In this document: positions 34,453-43,088 of the stretch, piece by piece
Layout: the number at the start of each line of letters is the position of its first letter
Position numbering within the stretch: the stretch's first letter is position 1
NCBI GenBank assembly: GCA_947483645.1
Contig: CANKLS010000005.1
Location: 1-43,133, forward strand
Direction of reading: 5' to 3'
Length of the DNA: 43,133 nucleotides
Source of the DNA: Bradymonadales bacterium
GTDB lineage: Bacteria > Myxococcota > Bradymonadia > REDH01
Made by a program: the position numbers and the translations under genes
The notes under the pieces: generated by a model
Told to the model about the DNA's origin: nothing
Database searches by the model: none
The model's input: the letters and a program-made list of their open reading frames with translations, nothing else

Positions 34453-36134
34453 GGCTTGCCTCCCGACTTCGCAGCCTTCTTCGCCGGCGACGCAATCGCT
34501 GCGCAGCTCGCGGTTCCCTTCATGTCGAAGTCGAAGCCGGCCGATGTGCGCGATGCCTCGACCGACCCACGCTTGATCTCCTTGATGCAGGGGATCTCGC
34601 TCAGCTTCGTCTCAAGCGCGTCCACAGACTCCGCCGTGTCGGCGATGCCCTTGATGAGGAACTGCTTGCGCTGCAGATCGACATCCACCTGTTTCGCCTT
34701 GGCGTCGTAGCCCTCATCCGATGTCGCCTGCACGGCTGCGGTCACCGCCGCGAAGATGTCAAAGGCCGACTGCTTGGGGATGAAGGAGGCCTCGTCCCCG
34801 CTCTCTCTGATCGCTTTGAGGATGCTCTCGCTCCCTGTGACAGGTTTTCCCATCACCTCGGTCGTCAGTTTCGTCAGCTCCGCGTCGAGCACATCGACCT
34901 CCGCCTGAAGCAGCGACGCGCGCGCAACCAGCATCATCATCAGAGCCGCCACGATCGCGCCGCCCCAGGCCGCCATCTCCACCAGGCGACCGCGGAGGTG
35001 CTCCGTCGTCCCCTTGAAGGCCGATGCGCCCACGCGCAGGTCGAGACCTGTCGAACTCTGCATCCCGGCCGCCCGAAGCGCCAACCCCAGCGCCGTCGTG
35101 AACAGCGGCAGCTGCTCGGCAAGGTCGGGCATGGCCGCAACCTCGGGGCGCGTTGCCGGGAGCAGTTCCGTCTCCACGCCAAGCGCCGAGCCGAGGTAGT
35201 CCGATAGCCCACGAAGCTGCGAACCACCGCCCGTCAGGTAGAGCCGCGTAACGGGTCGGCCCCACTGGGTGGCATGCGCGTGAAGCGACCGACGAAGGTC
35301 GCGCACCAGCGGCTTCACGCCCTCTTCGCAGGCTGAGAAGACAAGCTCCTCATCCTCCGTCCAAGCATCGCCTTCGGCCGGCATCAGCAGGCTCCCGTCG
35401 CGGTGCTTGCCCATGCGGGCGGTCTCTTCGTCCAGGTCCGGGAAGGCACGCATGATCGCAGCCGTGACCAGCGCGCCACCGCCTGCGACCGTATGAACAA
35501 ACTCCACCTTCTGGTCGGCGATGACCACGAGCGACGCACGCTGCGCCCCGATGTCCAGCACCGCCACAGGCTCCGGCGTCGGGCCCAAAAGCCAGGCCGC
35601 CGCAGCAGCCACAGGGAAGGGCGAAAGCTCCAGCACCCGAGGGTCGATGCCCCAAGCGGCCAGGTCCGAAAGTCGGGACGCAACAGCCTCCGGCTTCGCT
35701 GCAGCCACAAACACCTGATGTTCGCCCGACGGCAGACGGTTGCCCACCGTGAAGGAAAGCTGCAGCGACTCCACCTCCTCCGGGATGCGTCCGTCGAGCT
35801 GCGGCACCAGTACCGCGCCGATCTCCTTCGCTCCGCTAAAGGGCAGCGCGAGCGGCGTCAGGTAGATGCCCTCCGAAGTCGCCGCGACGCCAAAGCCCTC
35901 GGCCTCCAGCATCCCCTGCGCCCGGAGTCGCTCCAGCGCCTCGGCCACCGCAGCGAGCCTCGCCTCAGCCGGCGACAGCGCGACAGCCTCGTCCTCCAAC
36001 GCGGCTGCTGCGCCAGAGACCAAAATCTCCGTTTCGCACATCTCCACAACCGTGAGGCTGCGGAAGCCTGCATCCAGCACCACGACGCGGAGGCTCGTCG
36101 TACCGATATCGAGTCCAATGATTCGGCTGCCCAC
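34449..36134 (-). CDS. gspL: Type II secretion system protein GspL (PilM-like)
   Basis: A 561-residue protein: cytoplasmic actin/PilM-like ATPase-fold domain (IIGLDIGTTSLRVVVLD at the start, VAVLDIGAQRASLVVI, LTGGGSQLRGLSDYLG), one membrane segment (about 390-410), then a periplasmic domain. It is expected to bind GspE in the cytoplasm and GspM in the periplasm. Length exceeds the E. coli-type GspL (about 400), from an extra cytoplasmic part. It ends in Ala/Lys-rich SPAKKAAKSGGKP. Start is GTG, overlapping the gspK TAG by one base (TAGTG). Confidence 0.87.
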   Translation of the reverse strand: MGSRIIGLDIGTTSLRVVVLDAGFRSLTVVEMCETEILVSGAAAALEDEAVALSPAEARLAAVAEALERLRAQGMLEAEGFGVAATSEGIYLTPLALPFSGAKEIGAVLVPQLDGRIPEEVESLQLSFTVGNRLPSGEHQVFVAAAKPEAVASRLSDLAAWGIDPRVLELSPFPVAAAAAWLLGPTPEPVAVLDIGAQRASLVVIADQKVEFVHTVAGGGALVTAAIMRAFPDLDEETARMGKHRDGSLLMPAEGDAWTEDEELVFSACEEGVKPLVRDLRRSLHAHATQWGRPVTRLYLTGGGSQLRGLSDYLGSALGVETELLPATRPEVAAMPDLAEQLPLFTTALGLALRAAGMQSSTGLDLRVGASAFKGTTEHLRGRLVEMAAWGGAIVAALMMMLVARASLLQAEVDVLDAELTKLTTEVMGKPVTGSESILKAIRESGDEASFIPKQSAFDIFAAVTAAVQATSDEGYDAKAKQVDVDLQRKQFLIKGIADTAESVDALETKLSEIPCIKEIKRGSVEASRTSAGFDFDMKGTASCAAIASPAKKAAKSGGKP

Positions 36135-37585
36135 TAGTTTTCACTCCAAAAGAGGAATCTTCCGTCACGGTTGAAATCAACCACCGTGCGCAGCTCCCGC
36201 GTTGCCTGACCATAGCGGCCCTTGGCCGTAACCGTATAGATCTTCGGGGTATCGGTGCGCACCAAAGAACGCATCGCGGCCGTGTCGTAGGTGACCGTCT
36301 GGAGCTGCGGCGCCGTGGCCTGCTGCTGCAGGAGCAGCGCGAAGTAGCTTGGGGTCCAGCCGAGTGTCGCTGCGGCCGCCGCCATCTCGGGCCGTGGACG
36401 AGAATACTGCGCCCAGAAGGCCCCCGCCGTCGGGTTCCGCGACAGTGTCTCGTTCACAAAACTCACCACCGAATCCGCCGATCCAAACGCCATCATCCGG
36501 GACAGGTCTCGCGTGATGTCCTCACCGCCCGGCGCCTGCTGACCCGTCAGCATCAGCATCAGCACCTGCATCGGATTCTCGAAGAACCGAACCCGACCGT
36601 CGAGCGCCAGTGTCTGGTAGAGCACCGTCGACGCAATGCTCATGTCGGTCACGCAGGGGTTGTATCCCGGGGGGGCACCCTGGATGTGGTTGCAGAGCCA
36701 GCTGAACCAGTCGATGTCCGTCGCCATGTTCGCGTAAAGGAAGGCCTGCGTATCGTAGATTGTGAGGTGGTCCCGCACGCTCTCAAAGAGCTCCGGCGTC
36801 ATCCCGGGAACCTGCAGCAGACCCTCCAGCGATAGCAGCGGCTCGTTCAGCGGCTCCCATTCGAGGTCGGCATACCTCGAACTCTCGTTGCCCGCCCCGC
36901 CGCGGCTCGCCACGCAGTTCTCGTCCAGAATCGTCATGTCGGAGTCGGGGTCCACATGGTCGATGATGGCTGCCACCAGCTCATAGCGCAGCCGCGCATC
37001 CTCGCGCGCATCGCGGTTCTGCGGTTGTGCGAAGGCCATAGGACGAAACATCGCGCAGAGGGCCGCCGCCGTATCCTGCGGCAGCGGTGACTTCGCCAGC
37101 GAGTTGATGCTCACCTTGCCGTTCTCTGACACCGGGTTCTCGAACTCGATCTCACCCGTCAGACCGCCGAACCCCTCGCCGCCAAGCGAGTTGAAATCCA
37201 CGCCGCCGATCGGCGTATTGAACTCCCCCTTCGTCACAATCGGAAGAAAGATGTCGAGGTAGCGCCAGAGCTGGAACTTCCCGTTCTTCGCCGCGCGGCC
37301 GAGCATGTCGCCCGACGAGGCCTTGTCGGCCAGCTCGAACTGGTACGAAAGGGCGAGCCGCTGCAGGTTGATGCCGCTCTTGGCCAGGAAGTAGGCCTTC
37401 ACCTCGTCGCGCTGGTTCTGCGCCAGATGCAGGTTGACCCGCGTGTCGTAGATGAACTGCACAATCGAAACCGTCAGCACAGCGACCGTCCCGAGCACCA
37501 GAATCAGCGCAATTCCGCGTTCGCGCGCGGGCAGCGGCATCCGCAGCCGCGACAGCAGCCTCTTGAGTCGGGAAGCCATGCTCAT
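36134..37585 (-). CDS. gspK: Type II secretion minor pseudopilin GspK
   Basis: A 483-residue prepilin-like protein. The leader ends RERG|IALILVLGTVAVLTV, with Leu instead of Glu at the fifth mature residue, which is normal for GspK. The large periplasmic domain contains KVSINSLAKSP, a duplicated 'MTPELFESVRDHLTIYD' helix-hairpin-helix-like part and an extra C-terminal domain; at 483 residues it is about 150 longer than the usual GspK. It should cap the pseudopilus tip with GspI and GspJ. Two possible starts (ATG 37585, ATG 37579); the first overlaps the gspJ TGA (ATGA). Confidence 0.88.
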   Translation of the reverse strand: MSMASRLKRLLSRLRMPLPARERGIALILVLGTVAVLTVSIVQFIYDTRVNLHLAQNQRDEVKAYFLAKSGINLQRLALSYQFELADKASSGDMLGRAAKNGKFQLWRYLDIFLPIVTKGEFNTPIGGVDFNSLGGEGFGGLTGEIEFENPVSENGKVSINSLAKSPLPQDTAAALCAMFRPMAFAQPQNRDAREDARLRYELVAAIIDHVDPDSDMTILDENCVASRGGAGNESSRYADLEWEPLNEPLLSLEGLLQVPGMTPELFESVRDHLTIYDTQAFLYANMATDIDWFSWLCNHIQGAPPGYNPCVTDMSIASTVLYQTLALDGRVRFFENPMQVLMLMLTGQQAPGGEDITRDLSRMMAFGSADSVVSFVNETLSRNPTAGAFWAQYSRPRPEMAAAAATLGWTPSYFALLLQQQATAPQLQTVTYDTAAMRSLVRTDTPKIYTVTAKGRYGQATRELRTVVDFNRDGRFLFWSEN

Positions 37586-38343
37586 GGGCGCTGCTCCAGG
37601 GCTTCTTGGAGCCGGTTCACGAGCGCGCCCCGCGCCTCATCCTGCGCAATCTTGAAGGGGTCGATGGGCTCCGTCAGCGCGATCGTTGTCTGCGTCGACA
37701 TCGTGATATCCCGGTCATTCCGGAGCGGGTGCTTCACCTTGAGCGTGATCCGCACTCGGCTCGGAAGCTGGCCATCGTGCGCCGAGGCATCCCACTCCCG
37801 CGCCCAGGCCTCGCCCGCAATCTCCTTGCTCCCGTCCCAGTATTCGAACCGCACATCCTCAACATCCTCGACCATCGTGTAGACTACACCGCCCTTGTCG
37901 GCGTGCGCATCGATGGGCGCATCTTCGCGCCGCACCAAGTTGCGATGAACCTTCCCGTCATCCCCTGTCATCGACTCGATCCGGTAGGTCAGCTCGGCCT
38001 CCACGCCGGCAACCTCCTCCTCTTGAATCCGAACATGGCAGAACCCCGTAAAGTTCAGCTCGTCGTCGGTGCCGTCGAAGACGGTTTCACGCATGACCTC
38101 GCGCTTGTCGTTCGTCGGGTCGGCGTTGGGCGTTGTGATGAAGGCCGTCGCGATCTCGCGCACCATGCGGCCCATCGCCTGCTGAACCACCCGGTTCCGC
38201 TCGAACTTGTCGATGGTCGCATTGCGAATCTTGAAACTGGTCGAGACCGTTCCCCACAGGATCACCGTGATGGTCGCAAGCAGCGCCACCGCGAGCATCA
38301 CCTCGATGAGCGTCAGACCGCGCTGTGAACGGTGCAGCCTCAT
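37582..38343 (-). CDS. gspJ: Type II secretion minor pseudopilin GspJ
   Basis: A 253-residue type IV prepilin-like protein, leader SQRG|LTLIEVMLAVALLATI with the conserved Glu5, then the hydrophobic helix and a beta domain (RNRVVQQAMGRMVREIATAFI, LTYRIESMTGDD, LVRREDAPIDAHADKGGVVYTMVEDVEDVRFEYWDG). The last is the GspJ-type 'L...V..L.F.Y.DG' region. Expected to form the tip complex with GspI and GspK. ATG overlaps the gspI TGA, its stop overlaps gspK. Confidence 0.9.
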   Translation of the reverse strand: MRLHRSQRGLTLIEVMLAVALLATITVILWGTVSTSFKIRNATIDKFERNRVVQQAMGRMVREIATAFITTPNADPTNDKREVMRETVFDGTDDELNFTGFCHVRIQEEEVAGVEAELTYRIESMTGDDGKVHRNLVRREDAPIDAHADKGGVVYTMVEDVEDVRFEYWDGSKEIAGEAWAREWDASAHDGQLPSRVRITLKVKHPLRNDRDITMSTQTTIALTEPIDPFKIAQDEARGALVNRLQEALEQRP

Positions 38344-38942
38344 GGCGCCACCGGCGCGACGGGAAGGCCGCCAACTGTCGGCTTCGCGACACCCTCAGCG
38401 CCGCCCTTGTTCAGGTTGACCACATACTGCTGCACCGTGAGCGTGCCGCGCCCGTCGCCCTCCGGCCAGCTAATCTCCAGCGTCACGCGGCGCATCCGCT
38501 CCGACATCTCGTTGATCATCGTCGGAATCTGACCCACGATCATCGGCAGCGCCATCCCAACGCCCGCGACCCCCGTCAGCGCCCCTTCGGACTGACCATC
38601 CGACGACCCGAAGAGCGAGCTCGTCACCGAGTTCACAAGCTGCTCGCTCGCCTCGGGCGGAAGCTCCACAACCTCCACCACGGCGTTCCACTCCATGCCG
38701 TCGAAGCCGTCGTCGCGGAAGTCGCCCCGCATCTCCTCGGTCATGTCGGAGAAGCCTTCGCTCAGCAGCTCATGCTCGATGTCGATCATCTGAGAGCGGG
38801 CCAGCATCGCCGCCGCCGACATCCGGCTCGCACGCTCTGTCATGTGGACCGAGTTCGCCTGCGTGCCGATCAGAATCGTCAGGCTCACAGCCAGAATCGC
38901 CAGCGCGATCATGACCTCCAGCAGTGTGAAGCCCCGACGCAT
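38340..38942 (-). CDS. gspI: Type II secretion minor pseudopilin GspI
   Basis: A 200-residue prepilin-like protein with a very short leader: MRRG|FTLLEVMIALAILAVSLTIL, Glu5 present. The rest is a soluble domain with amphipathic helices and an MTERASRMSAAAMLARSQM stretch typical for GspI (ERA..A..LA...), ending in a beta-rich part. Length exceeds that of the E. coli-type GspI (about 120), with an added Gly/Met-rich region (ALTGVAGVGMALPMIVGQIP). ATG overlaps the gspH TGA by one base. Confidence 0.87.
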   Translation of the reverse strand: MRRGFTLLEVMIALAILAVSLTILIGTQANSVHMTERASRMSAAAMLARSQMIDIEHELLSEGFSDMTEEMRGDFRDDGFDGMEWNAVVEVVELPPEASEQLVNSVTSSLFGSSDGQSEGALTGVAGVGMALPMIVGQIPTMINEMSERMRRVTLEISWPEGDGRGTLTVQQYVVNLNKGGAEGVAKPTVGGLPVAPVAP

Positions 38943-39625
38943 CAGTCCTCCTCCACTTCGAAGAAGTCATCGGGGACCTCGAGGTCGCCCGGCTTCACCC
39001 GGACACGCCCCGACATCGGGTCCACGATCAGCGTGAAATAGCCGCCGTCGGCCCCCTTCACCCAGATCATCGACCGCTCCACAAAGCCGTTCGGGAAGAA
39101 GCCGATCGTAGCATCTCCCGACTCCACAGGCGCCTCGTCATGGCTGGTGATCACCCGCGCGATCGTCACGCCGTCCTTGAGCTTGAAGTCGCGGAGAATC
39201 TTGTCGTCACAGGCAGCCATGCCGCCGCCGCCACCCGCCACGCCGAACGGATTGGCCTCCTTATCTTCCTTGTCCGCCTTTGCCTTCGCCTTCTCCTTCG
39301 TGGTCTCCGCAGAGGCCACCGGGATGTTCTTCTCCGAGCACTGCGCCGACAGCGTGTTGCCGCCCACCGCAAAGGTCAGCTGGTAGCGGACCCCGTTGAT
39401 GGCCGAGCGGCCGTAGACATAGCGGACCGCGCCGGCCACGTGCAGCGCCTCCGACCGCACCTTCGATGCCGACAGTCCCGACATCGAGAAGGCCGTCAGA
39501 CCCATCACCGAAGCCACGATCGTCAGCACAATCATGATCTCAATCAGCGTCATGCCACGCGCCGACGCCATCACTCGGCAGGGCGCGTTACCGCGCCGCA
39601 GTCCGCTGCAGGCGCGGGCCTTCAT
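38942..39625 (-). CDS. gspH: Type II secretion minor pseudopilin GspH
   Basis: A 227-residue prepilin-like protein: leader ending ASARG|MTLIEIMIVLTIVASV with Glu5, then VRSEALHVAGAVRYVYGRSAINGVRYQLTF, the GspH (FimT-like) pattern. Residues about 104-139 are an unusual charged insert (TTKEKAKAKADKEDKEANPF) plus a Gly run, flanked by C96 and C139, which could form a disulfide. ATG 39625 gives a leader of 24 residues; an in-frame ATG at 39571 would leave a six-residue leader and is also possible. A 31-base gap separates it from gspG. Confidence 0.87.
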   Translation of the reverse strand: MKARACSGLRRGNAPCRVMASARGMTLIEIMIVLTIVASVMGLTAFSMSGLSASKVRSEALHVAGAVRYVYGRSAINGVRYQLTFAVGGNTLSAQCSEKNIPVASAETTKEKAKAKADKEDKEANPFGVAGGGGGMAACDDKILRDFKLKDGVTIARVITSHDEAPVESGDATIGFFPNGFVERSMIWVKGADGGYFTLIVDPMSGRVRVKPGDLEVPDDFFEVEED

Positions 39626-39656
39626 GCCCGCTCAACACTGCTGCGGACAGACTCTC

Positions 39657-40082
39657 TCACTTGGGCTCGCTCGAGATGTCGTCGTCCGTGCCGCCCTGGC
39701 CGTCCGGCCCATTGCTCGACAGCGTGGGCTCATCCGAACCGCCGCCCTTGGAGTAGTTATACTCGTTGTTCCAAGGGTCCTTCGGGATCGTCTTCACGAT
39801 CGGAGACATGCCGCCGGGAGGGCTCTTGAGATCGTCAAGGCTGCTCGGATACTCATCCACGGAGACGTAGTAGGTGTCGACCATCTGCTTGAGGTTGCCC
39901 ACCTCGGTCTGCGCCTCTTTGATCTTCGCATTGTCGAGCGCGCCCTTGGCGAAGAAGCCGACCACCGCGGCAATGCTCGCCATGATCGTGAGCACGATCA
40001 TGATCTCCACCAGCGTCATACCCCGGGTGCCCGTACGGGCGAACGCTGCGGGTGAAATCTCGGCCAAACGGTTCTCGTTCAT
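39657..40082 (-). CDS. gspG: Type II secretion major pseudopilin GspG
   Basis: A 141-residue major pseudopilin. Leader ends RTGTRG|MTLVEIMIVLTIMASIAAVVGFF, Glu5 present, followed by KIKEAQTEVGNLKQMVDTYYVSVDEYPSSLDDL, TIPKDPWNNEYNY and the C-terminal SSNGPDGQGGTDDDISS, where GspG binds calcium. Start ATG 40082 is preferred because AGGAGG lies at the usual distance upstream; the frame is open to 40169 but would overlap gspF and add residues unlike the family. It is the strongest ribosome site in the operon, fitting the high copy number of the major pseudopilin. Confidence 0.95.
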   Translation of the reverse strand: MNENRLAEISPAAFARTGTRGMTLVEIMIVLTIMASIAAVVGFFAKGALDNAKIKEAQTEVGNLKQMVDTYYVSVDEYPSSLDDLKSPPGGMSPIVKTIPKDPWNNEYNYSKGGGSDEPTLSSNGPDGQGGTDDDISSEPK

Positions 40083-40086
40083 GGTT

Positions 40087-40092
40087 CCTCCT
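40087..40092 (-). promoter_or_regulatory. Strong ribosome-binding site of gspG
   Basis: On the minus strand the sequence AGGAGG lies four bases before the gspG ATG (40082), a perfect Shine-Dalgarno match that decides the start. Most other genes of the operon rely on overlapping start and stop codons instead. Confidence 0.7.
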
Positions 40093-40095
40093 GGC

Positions 40096-41325
40096 TCACT
40101 TCGTGAGCGACTCGTTGAGTTGTAGAATCGGCAGCAGCACGGCGAAGACGATGAAGCCCACCACGCCACCCATCAGCAGCATGATCAGCGGCTCCATCAG
40201 CGTGGTCAGCCCCTGGATGCGCGCCGACACCTGCTCCGAATAGGCGTCCGCCACATTGTCGAGCATCTCCTCAAGCGCGCCCGTCCGCTCGCCCACCGCG
40301 ATCATGTGGGTCACCATCGGAGGGAACTGCCCGCTCCGGCGAAGCGGCACCGCGATGCTCTCACCCTCGCGGATGTTGAGACGGGCCTGCTCCACCACCT
40401 CGATCAGCACCACGTTCCCCAGAATCGACTTCACGATGTCCATCGCCGTCAGCAGCGGGACGCCCGAGGCCAGCAACGTGCTCATCGTCTTCGAAAAGCG
40501 CGACACCGCAACCATCCGTGCAATGATGCCGAACACCGGCAGCTTCAGGATGGTCTCATCCCACTTCCGCCGGCCCGCAGGCGTAGCCTTCCACTTCTGG
40601 AAGCCCCGCCACGATCCGAAACCAGCCAGCAGAATCAGCCACCAGAAGCTCGATACGAAGTTGCTCACCGCCACTAGCACAACCGTGATGAAGGGAAGCG
40701 CATCCTTCTGGTCATCAAACAACTTGGTGATCTGCGGGATGACGAACTTCATCAGGTAACCCACGATCGCGGTCCCGAAGACCATCATGATGATGGGGTA
40801 AAACATCGCCGCGGTAATCTTGTTCCGCAGCGTCACCTGCTCGTCGAGGAAGTCGGTCAGCCGCACCAACACCAGGTCCAGGTTGCCCGAGGCCTCTCCC
40901 GCCTTCACCATGTTCACAAAGAGGTCAGAGAAGACCTTGGGGTGATCAGCCAACGCCACATGCAGCGGCGAACCCTCGTTCACCCGCTGACGAACCTCGG
41001 CGATGATCTTCTTGAGCGCCTCGTCTTCGCTCTGCTCCACAAGGGCTGTGAGCGCCTCGACCAGCGGAATGCCCGCCTTGAGCAGCGTGGCCAGCTGACG
41101 GGTCATGATCGAGATCTCGCGCACGCCCGGCTGCTTCGGACCGCTGAAGGGCAGCCGCACTTCGCCTGCCTTCCGCTCCTGCTTCGACTTCCCCTCGGTA
41201 TGCTCCGTGAGGAAGATCTGCTGCGCCTTCAGATGGTCGCGGAGCGCCCGCGGACTCTCCGCGTCGTAGACCCCTTTGACCTTCTTCCCCGCCGCGTTGA
41301 CCCCGGTGTATTCGTAAACAGGCAT
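40096..41325 (-). CDS. gspF: Type II secretion inner-membrane platform protein GspF
   Basis: A 409-residue polytopic protein. Starts MPVYEYTGVNAAGKKVKGVYDAES, the GspF signature, and shows FTRQLATLLKAGIPLVEAL-type sequence (SIMTRQLATLLKAGIPLVEAL), a duplicated GspF domain with RFSKTMSTLLASGVPLLTAMDIVK, and membrane segments at about 170-200, 220-245 and 375-400. Interacts with GspE in the pseudopilus assembly platform. A 13-base gap separates it from gspG; 29 bases separate it from gspE. Confidence 0.95.
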   Translation of the reverse strand: MPVYEYTGVNAAGKKVKGVYDAESPRALRDHLKAQQIFLTEHTEGKSKQERKAGEVRLPFSGPKQPGVREISIMTRQLATLLKAGIPLVEALTALVEQSEDEALKKIIAEVRQRVNEGSPLHVALADHPKVFSDLFVNMVKAGEASGNLDLVLVRLTDFLDEQVTLRNKITAAMFYPIIMMVFGTAIVGYLMKFVIPQITKLFDDQKDALPFITVVLVAVSNFVSSFWWLILLAGFGSWRGFQKWKATPAGRRKWDETILKLPVFGIIARMVAVSRFSKTMSTLLASGVPLLTAMDIVKSILGNVVLIEVVEQARLNIREGESIAVPLRRSGQFPPMVTHMIAVGERTGALEEMLDNVADAYSEQVSARIQGLTTLMEPLIMLLMGGVVGFIVFAVLLPILQLNESLTK

Positions 41326-41354
41326 GGGTGTTTATGGCCCTCCGCTCGCAAGCG

Positions 41355-43085
41355 TTAGGCCACCTCCTTCTGGGTCACGCGGAGAATCTCTTCCACGCTC
41401 GTCAGGCCCCGTGTCACCTTGTCTGCCCCATCCTGCCGAAGCGTCCGCATGCCCTCGAGCACCGCCTGTCGCTTGATGGCGCCAGCGTCGGTGCGCCGCA
41501 TCACCAGCTGCTTCACCTCCTGCGAGACGGTCAGCAACTCGTAGATGCCCAGTCGCCCGCGATAGCCGCTCTGCTTGCACTGATCGCAGCCGCCGGGCCG
41601 GTGAAAGGTGTTGCCGCGCGACGCCACAAAGGCCGTCGTCACCTCAAGCTGAAGCACATCCTCTTCGGTCGGCGTGTAGGGCTGCTTGCAGTGTTCGCAG
41701 AGCCGTCGAACCAGCCGCTGCGCCATGTTCGCAAGCAGCGACGAGGCCACCAGGAAGGGCTCCACGCCCATGTCGATGAGCCGCGTGAAGGCGCCTGCAG
41801 CATCGTTCGTGTGGATGGTCGAGAAGACAAGGTGACCCGTCAGCGAGGCCTGAATCGCGATCTCCGCCGTCTCCTGGTCGCGGATTTCTCCCACCATGAT
41901 CACATCCGGGTCGTGACGCAGGAAGGAGCGCAGCCCGTTCGCGAAGGTGAGGTCAATCTTCGGGTTGACCGCCACCTGGCTGATGCCCTGCAGCTGATAC
42001 TCCACCGGGTCTTCAACCGTCAGGATGTTCTTATCCGGCGTGTTGATCTTCGACAGGCAGCTGTAGAGCGTCGTCGTCTTGCCGGAGCCCGTCGGACCAG
42101 TCACCAGGATGATGCCGTAGGGCTTCGCGATGAGGTCGTGCACCTTGTAGAGAATCTCTGCGTCCATGCCGATCGCGGCCAGGTCGAGCATCACCGACGA
42201 CCGGTCCAGAAGACGCATTGTCACCCGCTCACCATGCGTCGTCGGTGCTGTCGCAACGCGGATGTCGATGTCCTTGCCTGCCAGCTTGATCCGGATGCGA
42301 CCATCCTGCGGGAGCCGCTTCTCGGCGATGTTCAACCCGGCCATGATCTTCACGCGAGCAGCGATGGAGGCATGGAACCGCTTCGGCACCTCCGCCACCT
42401 GCTGCAGCACGCCATCAACGCGGAACCGAACCACAACCCGCCCCTCGTAGGGCTCGATGTGGATATCCGATGCCCGGTCACGGGCCGCGCGAACAAAAGT
42501 CGTATTCACAAACTGGATGACCGGCGCCTCATCGTCGCCGCCGGCGCCGAGAAGGTCGACGACATCTTCGAACCCCGGCTCCACCACCTCGGTGGTCGAG
42601 CGCGTTGCCTCGCTGCCAAGCATGTCGCCATACGAGCCACGACGGCGGTCGTGCTTGTCGTAGGCCATGTTGACGGCCTCGAGCAGCGCAGGACCGGGCA
42701 CCAGCACGGGCTCCGTGGAGGCCTGCAGCGCGTTGCCCACCTGGTCAAGCGCGGCGAGGTCGAGCGGGTCGGCCATCGCCACCTGCACCACATCACCCGA
42801 CTGCCGCAGCGGCAGAATCTTCCGCGACCGCGCATAGGCAATCGGCACCGCATCGAGCAGGTCGAGGTCTACCTCGTCGAGCCGCAGCCGCTCCAGGCAG
42901 GGCATCTCGAACTGCATGCCGAGCGCCTGCGTGATCGCAAACGGGTCAACACCGTGGAGGTCTACCAGCAGGTCGCCGAGCCGCGCGCTCTTGGTCCGCT
43001 GGCTCGCAAGCGCAGCATCCACAGCCTCCTGAGAGGCCAGGCCATGGTCGACGAGCAGCTCGCCTAGGCGCGGTCGGTTGAACAT
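41355..43085 (-). CDS. gspE: Type II secretion ATPase GspE
   Basis: A 576-residue cytoplasmic ATPase that drives pseudopilus assembly. Domains: N-terminal N1E (MFNRPRLGELLVDHGLAS..., about 1-145), then a linker, N2E and a C-terminal RecA-like ATPase. Seen: Walker A GPTGSGKTTTL (about 330), Asp box ILTVEDPVEYQL, Walker B DPDVIMVGEIRD (about 393), His box TGHLVFSTIHTNDA and the zinc-binding Cys pairs CEHC (463) and CDQC (500). All motifs needed for activity are present. Starts three bases after the stop of the preceding gene. Confidence 0.97.
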   Translation of the reverse strand: MFNRPRLGELLVDHGLASQEAVDAALASQRTKSARLGDLLVDLHGVDPFAITQALGMQFEMPCLERLRLDEVDLDLLDAVPIAYARSRKILPLRQSGDVVQVAMADPLDLAALDQVGNALQASTEPVLVPGPALLEAVNMAYDKHDRRRGSYGDMLGSEATRSTTEVVEPGFEDVVDLLGAGGDDEAPVIQFVNTTFVRAARDRASDIHIEPYEGRVVVRFRVDGVLQQVAEVPKRFHASIAARVKIMAGLNIAEKRLPQDGRIRIKLAGKDIDIRVATAPTTHGERVTMRLLDRSSVMLDLAAIGMDAEILYKVHDLIAKPYGIILVTGPTGSGKTTTLYSCLSKINTPDKNILTVEDPVEYQLQGISQVAVNPKIDLTFANGLRSFLRHDPDVIMVGEIRDQETAEIAIQASLTGHLVFSTIHTNDAAGAFTRLIDMGVEPFLVASSLLANMAQRLVRRLCEHCKQPYTPTEEDVLQLEVTTAFVASRGNTFHRPGGCDQCKQSGYRGRLGIYELLTVSQEVKQLVMRRTDAGAIKRQAVLEGMRTLRQDGADKVTRGLTSVEEILRVTQKEVA

Positions 43086-43088
43086 GGC

